From positions 62,001-126,000 of the forward strand of contig CAVVWN010000008.1 of the NCBI GenBank assembly GCA_963752045.1: 64,000 nucleotides of DNA, given 5' to 3'. The notes under the pieces were generated by a model. That model searched no databases and had not been told where the DNA came from. It saw only the letters and a list, made by a program, of their open reading frames with translations. How positions within the stretch are numbered: the stretch's first letter is position 1; every line of letters begins with the position of its first letter. Shown one piece after another: positions 57,699 through 64,000 of this stretch. The DNA is from DATKDF01 sp963752045. GTDB lineage: Bacteria > Acidobacteriota > Vicinamibacteria > Vicinamibacterales > SCN-69-37. The position numbers were made by a program, and so were the translations under genes.

Positions 57699-58101
57699 CG
57701 TCCTGATCAACAAGGCGGCGTCGATCGAACGCGCCGTCGCCAGGGTCCGCGAAGAACACGCGGGCGACGACGCCATTCTCTTCGGTGACCAGACCCGTCA
57801 GGACGCCATCATCCTCAATCTGCAGCGGGCCTGTGAGAGCAGCATCGACGCCGCGATGCATCTGGTGCGCATCCATCGTCTCGGCGTGCCGCAGGAGAGC
57901 CGGGAGGCCTTCGACCTGCTCGAACGTGCCGGGCTCCTGTCGTCGGAGCTGGCGGCCGAGATGCGGAAGATGGTCGGCTTCCGGAACGTCGCCGTCCATG
58001 ACTATCAGCAACTGAACCTGGAGATCGTTCGATCCATCGTCGTGTCCAGACTCGACGACTTTCTTGCGTTCTCGCGCCTGCTCCTCGAGGGGCAGCAGTA
58101 G
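57688..58101 (+). CDS. hepT: HepT-type (HEPN/DUF86) toxin
   Basis: A 137-residue HEPN protein, the RNase toxin partner of MntA. The conserved R-x4-H-x-Y motif is present in GFRNVAVHDYQQLN, and LNLQRACESSIDAAMHLV is the typical helix. AMPylation of the Tyr in the motif by MntA is the known neutralising step. The start overlaps the mntA stop by 11 bp. The stop codon TAG (58099-58101) is part of the adjacent GTAGGGCGGACTG repeat, so the C-terminus may have been shortened or set by the repeat insertion. Confidence 0.82.
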   Translation: MADDVLINKAASIERAVARVREEHAGDDAILFGDQTRQDAIILNLQRACESSIDAAMHLVRIHRLGVPQESREAFDLLERAGLLSSELAAEMRKMVGFRNVAVHDYQQLNLEIVRSIVVSRLDDFLAFSRLLLEGQQ

Positions 58102-58210
58102 GGCGGACTGCAGTTCAGTCCGCCCTACGCCAGTCCGCCCTACGCCAGTCCGCCCTACGCCAGTCCGCCCTACGCCAGGCCGCCCTACGTGCAGGCCGCC
58201 CTGCGTGCAG
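58098..58210 (+). repeat. Hairpin repeat expanded into a 15-bp tandem array
   Basis: A complete hairpin (GTAGGGCGGACTG, CAGTT, CAGTCCGCCCTAC; 58098-58128) is followed by more right arms at 15-bp steps (CAGTCCGCCCTACGC at 58131, 58146 and 58161), then CAGGCCGCCCTACGT-type variants to about 58210. Only the right arm is amplified. Confidence 0.85.
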
Positions 58211-58245
58211 GCCGCCCTGCTTGCTTGCCTGTCACCGGAATCGGG

Positions 58246-58251
58246 TAGAGT
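58246..58251 (+). promoter_or_regulatory. -10-like TAGAGT, leaderless arrangement
   Basis: TAGAGT ends 7 nt before ATG 58259. Confidence 0.5.
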
Positions 58252-58258
58252 CTCGGCC

Positions 58259-59898
58259 ATGCCGAGAGCCTGGCAGAACATCGGTGCCTGCTCCGCGTTC
58301 GCGGCGCTCGCTTTCGTCCTGACGCCCTCGGCGCAGGACCGCCAGGCCGGCGTCGAACAGCGGACCATGGGCACGCGCCCGGCGGCGACGCTCGTCGAGA
58401 GCTTCGACGGCGTCGGCGTCGGATTCGCCGGCCCGCACGGCACGGCCACTGGCCGTAACCCGTCGGACAACAGCCTCGCCGTGGGCCCCGACCACGTCGT
58501 CCAGACCGTGAACTCGCGCATCGCCATCTTCACGAAGAAAGGCGCCAGGTTCGACGTGACGGGTCGCGCGCTCTACGGTCCCGTGCCGACCAACACCGTC
58601 TTTGCCGGCTTCGGTGGCACGTGCGAAGAGCGCAACAATGGCGACGCCGTGGTCCGATACGACCAGTTGGCCGATCGCTGGCTGCTCGTGATGCCGATCT
58701 TCCGCCGGAGCGCCGAGCGGCCGGACCAGCCAGCGGTGCCCGTCGCGGGGCCAGAGGCGATCGTCAGCGTGCCGGGCCGGCCGGGCCAGCCGGGCGCCCC
58801 GGCGAGGCTCTTCGTACCGCAGCGCGCGGCCGGTGCCGGAGCGCGCGGTCAGGGCCAGCGCGGCCAGGCCGAACAGCCGCAGGGCCCGTACTCGATGTGC
58901 TACGCGGTGAGCGCTTCGTCCGATCCGATGGGCGAGTGGTACCGCTACGAGTTCCTCCGTCCGCTCTTTCCAGACTACCCGCGCCCGGCCGTCTGGCCCG
59001 ACGGCTACTACGTGCCGACCAGCACCGGCGACGACGTGATCCAGAAGCACGCGTGCGTGGTCGACGGAATCGTATGTTGCGCGGCGAGCCGGCCACCGAG
59101 CAGTGCGTGATCATCGACGGCGTGAACTTCCTGAACAACGCCGACCTCGACGGCACGGCGCTGCCGCCAGCCGGCGCGCCGAACGTCATGATGGCGACCG
59201 GCGGCACGCAGTTGAAGGAGATCCTCGAAGACGACGCGATCTTCGCGTGGCAGTTCCACGTGGACTGGGACGACCCGCGGAAGACGACGTGACCGGCCCG
59301 GCGAGAGATTCCGGTCGCGCCGTACCAGTATCTCTGCGACGGCCAACTCACAAACTGCGTGCCGCAGCCCGGCACCGACCGCCGGCTCGACGCGCAGGGC
59401 GACAAGATCATGGCGCGCCTCGTCTACCGGCGCATCGGCGATCGCGAGGTCGTCGTCGCCGTGCACTCGGTGGCGACCGAGGCCGGCGGAGGCGGCGTGC
59501 GCTGGTACGAATTGGAGATCGGGCGGGCGCGTGACATCACGCTCGAGCAGCAGGGCACGTATGCGCCCGACGGCTTCTACCGCTGGATGGCCAGCCCCGC
59601 CATCGACCGCTTCGGCAACATCGGCATCGGGTACTCGTTCGGCGGGACGCCGCAGTTCGCCGGGCAGCGGTTTGCGGGCCGCCTCGTGGGTGATCCGCCC
59701 GGCCTGCTCACGCTCGCCGAGACCGTGCTCGTCGAGGGCGAGGCCGCGCAGACGAACACGCTGCGCTGGGAGGACTATTCGCAGACGGCGATCGATCCGT
59801 CAGACGACTGCACGATCTGGTACGTCGGCGATTACCTCAAGGCCGGAGCCGAGACCTACTCGACACGCATCGGCGCGTTCCGGATGCCGGGGTGTTGA
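58259..59898 (+). pseudogene. Exported protein of unknown function, frameshifted and with an in-frame stop
   Basis: ATG 58259 starts a signal peptide (CSAFAALAFVLTPSAQ) and a mature part with NPSDNSLAVGPDHVVQTVNS, RIAIFTKKGARFDVTG, PYSMCYAVSASSDPMGEWYR and WPDGYYVPTSTGDDVIQKHA. The frame ends at 59110. From about 59065 the continuation is one base out of frame (NRMLRGEPATEQCVIIDGVN, FAWQFHVDWDDPRKTT), then an in-frame TGA at 59290. After it IPVAPYQYLCDGQLTNCVPQ runs on to 59898, with IGIGYSFGGTPQFAGQRFAG. The whole would be about 545 residues. At least two or three indels are needed to restore it. This group of large exported proteins has no assigned role. Decay or sequence error cannot be told apart. 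Confidence 0.62.
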
Positions 59899-60442
59899 GT
59901 CGCAGGGAGGACACCAGCGTGAGCGACCCTGGTTCGGGCACCGGTTGCACGGCAAACTCCGCCCCGCGAATGGCTGTGCCGTACAGGGGGATCCCGCGCC
60001 CGTCGACGTAGGCCTGCGTGCCGAGCTGCGTTCCGTCAGTGCCGAACTGGAACCAGGTCTGCTCGTTGGAGAGCCACAGGGTCCGGTCTGCGTAGTCCAT
60101 CGCCAGCCCGGCCGTCTGTGTCATGCCCGTCAGGAATGAGCCGAGGAGCGCGCCTGACAAGCTGAACTGGGCCACGGTGGTTCCGGGGCGACGGTGCTTC
60201 CTGTCGGAGAGCCAAGGCTGAGGTTGTACTCGTTCCCGTCGCCATAGCTGCTGGCCCAGTAGCTTGCGGTCCGGACGGTGTCGCCGACGGCAATGGCCCA
60301 TTCGTTCTGGACCAGCAGCGGCTGGTTCAGAACGACGCCCGTGCCCTGGACCGCCCTCGGAAGCGGCCGGCACTCCGGCCAGCGTGAGGACGAGAAAAGG
60401 GAGCGACCGCGCGATTGCCTGCTCGGCGCGGTCGTGAAGTAA
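59885..60442 (-). pseudogene. PEP-CTERM-type exported protein remnant, several frameshifts
   Basis: Three minus-strand frames carry one protein. First a signal peptide (IARSLPFLVLTLAGVPAA); then VVLNQPLLVQNEWAIAVGDT, RTASYWASSYGDGNEYNLSL and GSPTGSTVAPE; then, after a shift near 60182, TTVAQFSLSGALLGSFLTGM, DRTLWLSNEQTWFQFGTDG and finally PVPEPGSLTLVSSL. VPEPGSL is the PEP-CTERM sorting signal start, but the expected membrane segment and basic tail are missing: the frame runs into the 3' end of the convergent gene. Proteins of this kind are processed by exosortase/archaeosortase systems. With two frameshifts and a lost tail it is probably non-functional. Confidence 0.6.
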
Positions 60443-60523
60443 GATCGGGCAAATTCATCTACATGCCGTACGCAGCCACCGTCTCCGGGGCCGGAGCGTG
60501 GCGATGTGTCGAGGAGGTTCCTC

Positions 60524-61891
60524 ATGCCCGATCTTGCTGCCCAAGCTGCAGACCTCGCCCGGACGTTCAATGGCCGACTGCTGCGGCCCTCGGACCGCGA
60601 CTATGACGAGGCGCGCCGCGTCCACAACGGGATGATCGACAGGCGTCCGGCCCTCATCGCGCAGTGCCGCGGCGCCGCCGACATCGTCGACGCCGTGGCG
60701 CTCGGCCGCGAGCACGGCCTCGAGATCGCGGTTCGTGGCGGCGGGCACAACGTCGGCGGCCGGGCCACGGTGGACCAAGGGCTCATGATCGACCTCTCGC
60801 TCATGCGGCACGTCCACGTCGACGCCAAGGCGCGCACGGCGACGGTGGCTGGCGGGACGCTCTGGGGGCATTTCAATCGGGAGACGCAGCTGCACGGCCT
60901 CGCGACGACAGGCGGCGTCATCTCCAGCACTGGCGTGGCCGGACTGACGCTCGGCGGGGGCCTCGGCTGGCTGATGCCGAAGTACGGCATGGCGCTCGAC
61001 AACGTGCTCCGGCTCGAGATGATCCTGGCGGACGGTCGCGTCGTGACCGCGTCGGAGGATGAGCATCCGGATCTGTTCTGGGCGGCGCGTGGCGGCGGCG
61101 GCAACTTCGGCATTGCCGCCTCCTTCGAGTTCCGGTTGCACGAGGTCGGTCCGATAGTGACCGGAGGCCTGGTCGCGTGGCCGTTCGACCGGGCGCGGGA
61201 CGTCCTGCGACACTTCCGCGACCTGGCCGCGCGGGCAAACGACGACGTGATGCTCGTAGGCGGGATGCTCACGGCTCCGGACGGCCAGACGAAGCTCGCG
61301 GCCATGGCGCTCGGCCATTTCGGCCCGGCCGCAGATGCCGAGCGGCTGCTGGCCGAGGTGCGGTCGATTGGGGCGCCGGTCATGGACGCCCTCGGGCCAA
61401 TCCCTTACACACAGCTCAACATGCTGCTCGACGACGCGTTCCCGAAGGGCGCGCGCAACTACTGGAAAGCTCACTTCATGCCGGCACTCGACGACGCGTT
61501 GATCGACGCCGTGGTCGAGCGCTTCTCGCGCGTGCCGACGCCGATGTCGCAGGTGCTCTTCGAGCACTTCCACGGCGCGCCAACGCGCGTCCCGGTTGAT
61601 GCGACGCCGTTCGTGCTGCGGTCCGAGGGCTTCAACGCCGGGATCTTCGGCCAGTGGACCGATCCACAGGACGACGACCGCGTGACCGGGTGGGTGCGCG
61701 AGACGACGGCCGCGATTGAGCCGTTCTTCGGGCCGAACCGCTACGTGAACTATCTCGACGCGGATGAGTCAGGCAGCGCGGCGCTTGCGGCGGTCTACGG
61801 CCCGCACGTCGCGCGTCTCAGGGCGATCAAGGCGACGTACGACCCGGAGAACATCTTCCATCTGAACGTCAATGTGACGCCGAAGGGCTGA
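60524..61891 (+). CDS. FAD-linked oxidase, berberine-bridge-enzyme-like
   Basis: A 455-residue oxidase from ATG 60524, with GAGGAGG about 7 bp upstream. The PCMH FAD-binding domain has CRGAADIVDAVALGREHGLE, EIAVRGGGHNVGG (FAD-linking His), GVISSTGVAGLTLGGGLGWL and FWAARGGGGNFGIA. The C-terminus ends with the BBE motif NYLDADESG followed by YDPENIFHLNVNV. The second FAD-linking Cys of bicovalent enzymes, expected near VISST, is absent, so attachment should be through His only. Members oxidise sugars, alcohols or aromatic compounds with O2 or another acceptor. The substrate is unknown. The stop lies at the edge of the MITE-like copy B. Confidence 0.85.
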   Translation: MPDLAAQAADLARTFNGRLLRPSDRDYDEARRVHNGMIDRRPALIAQCRGAADIVDAVALGREHGLEIAVRGGGHNVGGRATVDQGLMIDLSLMRHVHVDAKARTATVAGGTLWGHFNRETQLHGLATTGGVISSTGVAGLTLGGGLGWLMPKYGMALDNVLRLEMILADGRVVTASEDEHPDLFWAARGGGGNFGIAASFEFRLHEVGPIVTGGLVAWPFDRARDVLRHFRDLAARANDDVMLVGGMLTAPDGQTKLAAMALGHFGPAADAERLLAEVRSIGAPVMDALGPIPYTQLNMLLDDAFPKGARNYWKAHFMPALDDALIDAVVERFSRVPTPMSQVLFEHFHGAPTRVPVDATPFVLRSEGFNAGIFGQWTDPQDDDRVTGWVRETTAAIEPFFGPNRYVNYLDADESGSAALAAVYGPHVARLRAIKATYDPENIFHLNVNVTPKG

Positions 61892-62065
61892 TGGCCACTT
61901 GCGTTGGCCGGCGTCGCGGGGTCGGAGCGGGCTTCGCGGGACGAAGCCGATGCGTCGTCGGGTGTCGGAGGGGCGGGCTTCAGCCCGCCCCGCGGTGGGC
62001 CGGCTGAAGCCGGCCCCTCCTGGGGATACCGAGAGCACGTCAACGCAAGTCGTCACCGGGGTTAG
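61887..62065 (-). repeat. MITE-like element, copy B (reverse orientation)
   Basis: Read on the minus strand it begins CTAACCCCGGTGACGACTTG (62065 downward), continues with GGTATCCCC, GGGGCCGGCTTCAGCCGGCC and GGGGCGGGCTGAAGCCCGCC, and ends CAACGCAAGTGGCC near 61892. Copy A (33144-33298) shares these parts in the same order. About 40 bp of extra sequence (near 61907-61945) is present here. Its CTAACC end supplies the TAA stop of the 62062 gene. Confidence 0.75.
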
Positions 62066-62403
62066 TCCGGCAGCTCGGCCAGCTCGTCCTGCACGCGTTC
62101 CATGAAGTACGAGAACTCGTCGGTCGCGCGGAAAACGTGCTGCCATCCGGTGACGGTGCCGGAGCTCCAGAGCACGGCCAGCTCGAGGCGCGCCTCTTCC
62201 CGCCGGAACAGCCACCAGTACTGTCCGGCCTGCTCGAACCAGTAACATTCGGCGTAGCCGTCTTCGCGCGTGGCCTCGAGCGCGTCGAGCAGTGACGTCG
62301 TCGCCGCCGTCCGATGGGCGGCCGTCACGACGGCTTCTTCGTCGCCTTCCTTGAGGGTGGCGATGAGCCGGCCCGGGTGTTCGGTGGCAAGGGAGATGTC
62401 CAT
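62062..62403 (-). CDS. Small acidic protein of unknown function
   Basis: A 113-residue protein from ATG 62403. It reads MDISLATEHPGRLIATLKEG, ECYWFEQAGQYWWLFRREEA and FSYFMERVQDELAELPD, with high acidic and aromatic content and no signal or membrane segment. I do not recognise the family. Its start codon overlaps the divergent fucosidase start within the sequence CCATGG, so the two genes share at most a few bases of separation and their promoters must lie inside each other's coding regions. The stop TAA comes from the adjacent repeat. Confidence 0.5.
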   Translation of the reverse strand: MDISLATEHPGRLIATLKEGDEEAVVTAAHRTAATTSLLDALEATREDGYAECYWFEQAGQYWWLFRREEARLELAVLWSSGTVTGWQHVFRATDEFSYFMERVQDELAELPD

Positions 62404-63832
62404 GGCGGGAACCTCGACGCGCAGAACAGCCCATCGTAACGCCGGCGCGCGCTTCTCGGCCAGCCGCCGTGAGTTCCTCGAGGCGGGCGCCGCCGCGGCG
62501 GCCGGCCTGGCGCTACCTCGACTCGGCGCGGCGGCAGGCCTCCCGCCGCAGACGCGGCCGGTTCCGTCGGCCGCCCAGCTCGCCTGGCAGCGAGACGAGC
62601 TGGCGATGTTCATTCACTTCGGCGTCAACACGTTCACCGACAGCGAATGGGGCGACGGCACCGAAGATCCGGCGATCTTCAATCCGTCGAGCCTCGACCC
62701 AGGACAGTGGGCGAGTGCCGCCCGCCGCGCCGGCTTCAAGGCCATGGTGCTGACGGCCAAGCATCACGACGGTTTCTGTCTCTGGCCGACGCGCACCACG
62801 ACGCACTCGGTCGCGCGGTCGCCGTGGGCCGGAGGTGGCGGCGACGTCGTGCGCCTGTTCGTGGATGCCTGTCGCGCCCAGGGCCTGCGCCCGGGCGTGT
62901 ACCTCTCACCCTGGGACCGCAACAGCCCCGTGTACGGCGACAGCGAGCGGTACAACGATCTTTACGCCGAACAGCTCACCGAGCTGCTCGGTGACTACGG
63001 ACCGCTCGCCGAGGTCTGGTTCGACGGCGCCAACGGCGAGGGCCCGAACGGGCGCCGGCAGGTCTACGACTGGCCGCGGGTGTTCTCGACGGTGGAGCGC
63101 CTGCAGCCAGGTGCGGTCGTCTTCTCCGACGCGGGCCCGGACGTGCGCTGGTGCGGAAACGAGAACGGCGTGGCGGGCGAGCCGAACTGGTCGCCCGTGA
63201 ACCCCGATGCGGTGCCGTTTCCGGGCGCGACCGGTCCGGGGATCGAGGCCGCGCTCCGGCACGGCGACCCGCAGGGCACGGTCTGGCGTCCTGCGGAAGC
63301 CGACGTGTCGATACGTCCCGGCTGGTTCTACCATCCGGACCAGGACGCGCGCGTGAAGTCGATCGACCGGCTCGTCGACCTCTACTTCAGCTCGGTCGGC
63401 CGCAACTCTAAGCTGCTCCTGAACGTGCCGCCGACGCCGGCCGGCCTGCTGCACGAGACAGACGTCGCGCGGCTGGCGGCGATGCGCGCGCGACTCGACG
63501 TGCTGTTCGAAACGGACGCGGCGGCAGGCCAGCGCGTGTCGTGGCAGCCGGAAGTGGGGCAGCCGGCGACGGCCGAAGTCGAGTTTCGTGGCGCCGTCCG
63601 TTCGGGCCTCGTGCGGATCGAGGAGTCGATCCAATCAGGGCAGGCCATCGCCCGCCATCGTGTGGAGGGGTTGACGGCACAGGGATGGCGCGAGCTCGCG
63701 CGCGGCACGACCGTCGGCTACGCGCGCCTGCATCGATTCGAGCCCGTGGATCTGTCGGCCGTCCGTGTCGTCGTCGACGAAGCGGTAGCGCCGGTGCAGG
63801 CGCTGCGGGTCGCGGCGTACCGGCACGCGTAG
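62402..63832 (+). CDS. Tat-exported alpha-L-fucosidase (GH29)
   Basis: A 476-residue glycosidase from ATG 62402. The N-terminus has a twin-arginine signal SRREFLEAGAAAAAGLALPR. The GH29 barrel shows ELAMFIHFGVNTFTDSEWGD, VLTAKHHDGFCLWPTRTTTH, GLRPGVYLSPWDRNSPVYG and the nucleophile Asp208 in LAEVWFDGANGEG; LYFSSVGRNSKLLLNVPPTP ends the barrel. A beta-rich C-terminal domain (about 370-476) follows. It releases alpha-linked L-fucose from glycans in the periplasm or outside. No other fucose genes are in the window. The start shares CCATGG with the divergent small gene. Confidence 0.9.
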   Translation: MAGTSTRRTAHRNAGARFSASRREFLEAGAAAAAGLALPRLGAAAGLPPQTRPVPSAAQLAWQRDELAMFIHFGVNTFTDSEWGDGTEDPAIFNPSSLDPGQWASAARRAGFKAMVLTAKHHDGFCLWPTRTTTHSVARSPWAGGGGDVVRLFVDACRAQGLRPGVYLSPWDRNSPVYGDSERYNDLYAEQLTELLGDYGPLAEVWFDGANGEGPNGRRQVYDWPRVFSTVERLQPGAVVFSDAGPDVRWCGNENGVAGEPNWSPVNPDAVPFPGATGPGIEAALRHGDPQGTVWRPAEADVSIRPGWFYHPDQDARVKSIDRLVDLYFSSVGRNSKLLLNVPPTPAGLLHETDVARLAAMRARLDVLFETDAAAGQRVSWQPEVGQPATAEVEFRGAVRSGLVRIEESIQSGQAIARHRVEGLTAQGWRELARGTTVGYARLHRFEPVDLSAVRVVVDEAVAPVQALRVAAYRHA

Positions 63833-63860
63833 CCGATACCCCTCCTGGCGCGGACGCGGC

Positions 63861-64000
63861 TTACGCCTGCTTGACGGCTTCCAGCGCGTCGGCCCGCACG
63901 AACTCGTGTTCGGGATGCCGGACCGTGAGCACAGGACACGGTGCGTTGCGCACGATCTTCTCGGCCACGCTGCCCATGACGAGCCGCGAAAGGCCGGTCC
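63861..64000 (-). CDS. UspA-type universal stress protein, C-terminal part
   Basis: The last 46 codons of a gene entering from beyond the window. They read GLSRLVMGSVAEKIVRNAPC then PVLTVRHPEHEFVRADALEA, the final strand-helix of UspA domains with the ATP-binding G-S-V-A-E/T-x-I/V motif (MGSVAEKIV). These proteins bind ATP and act in stress survival. The N-terminal part and any second domain are not visible. Confidence 0.8.
   Translation of the reverse strand, partial: TGLSRLVMGSVAEKIVRNAPCPVLTVRHPEHEFVRADALEAVKQA

Noticed and set aside
58116..58210. CRISPR-like array of 15-bp units
   Set aside because: The units are contiguous with no unique spacers; it is a tandem expansion of a hairpin arm.

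Overview
The window looks like a chromosomal segment of a high-GC, Gram-negative soil-type bacterium. Acidobacteriota of the Vicinamibacteria (subdivision 6) type is the best guess. This is inferred from gene content: a MacB/FtsX-type permease of the acidobacterial (ADOP) kind, winged-helix/TPR and TolB-propeller proteins, an ECF sigma/Ser-Thr kinase pair, a PEP-CTERM remnant, many exported peptidases, and dispersed GC-rich palindromic repeats. No rRNA, tRNA, CRISPR array, phage or intact insertion sequence was seen. Several genes carry apparent single-base frameshifts, so either indel-type sequence errors or gene decay must be allowed for.

Layout. 1-8.2 kb: a glycosyltransferase tail, an exported phosphoesterase, a decayed SGNH hydrolase, a histidine kinase/OmpR-type regulator operon, a TolB-propeller protein, a di-heme peroxidase-like protein and a broken two-gene (possibly toxin-antitoxin) unit. 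8.3-15.4 kb: a spondin-domain lipoprotein, mannose-6-phosphate isomerase, a DUF3597 protein, an EhpF-like adenylate-forming enzyme, an M6-type metalloprotease, a cysteine dioxygenase-like enzyme and a Spy/CpxP-like protein. 15.6-19.5 kb: a minus-strand cluster of a SLOG-like protein, a small membrane protein, an HprK-like kinase, a frameshifted nucleotidyltransferase and a Tat-exported propeller. 19.6-33.1 kb: exported peptidases and hydrolases (S9, M1, P1, acetamidase, patatin), a GT39-like membrane enzyme, a winged-helix/TPR regulator and the msrB-msrA operon. 33.1-43.2 kb: a MITE-like repeat, a permease remnant, a propeller/Ig-like/cyclase-like trio, an amidase, an N-acyl-D-amino acid deacylase and an ADOP permease followed by an 8-bp tandem repeat. 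43.2-52.5 kb: a YjbQ-like protein, a REC/glutaredoxin-like/TrxR-like fusion facing a cNMP-binding histidine kinase, an O-methyltransferase, a GNAT/polysaccharide deacetylase pair, an acyltransferase, and VapC and DinB remnants. 52.5-64 kb: an ECF sigma/kinase operon, an unknown exported protein, an MntA/HepT module, a decayed exported protein, a PEP-CTERM remnant, a BBE-like FAD oxidase, a second MITE-like copy, a Tat-exported alpha-L-fucosidase and a UspA fragment.

Four regulatory or structural themes run across the window. (1) At least a dozen genes have a TAnnnT -10-like hexamer 5-10 nt before the start codon and no Shine-Dalgarno, which suggests widespread leaderless transcripts. (2) An 11-bp-spaced TGAC direct repeat lies before both the two-component operon and the following propeller gene, a likely binding site for the encoded regulator. 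(3) A 140-180 bp element with terminal inverted repeats sits directly against stop codons and supplies them. (4) A GTAGGGCGGACTG hairpin family occupies 3' gene ends and has expanded once into a 15-bp tandem array.

Functionally the region is dominated by exported degradation (peptides, amides, N-acyl-D-amino acids, fucosides), envelope and redox stress handling (msrAB, peroxidase-like protein, CpxP-like protein, redox-fusion two-component pair) and signalling.
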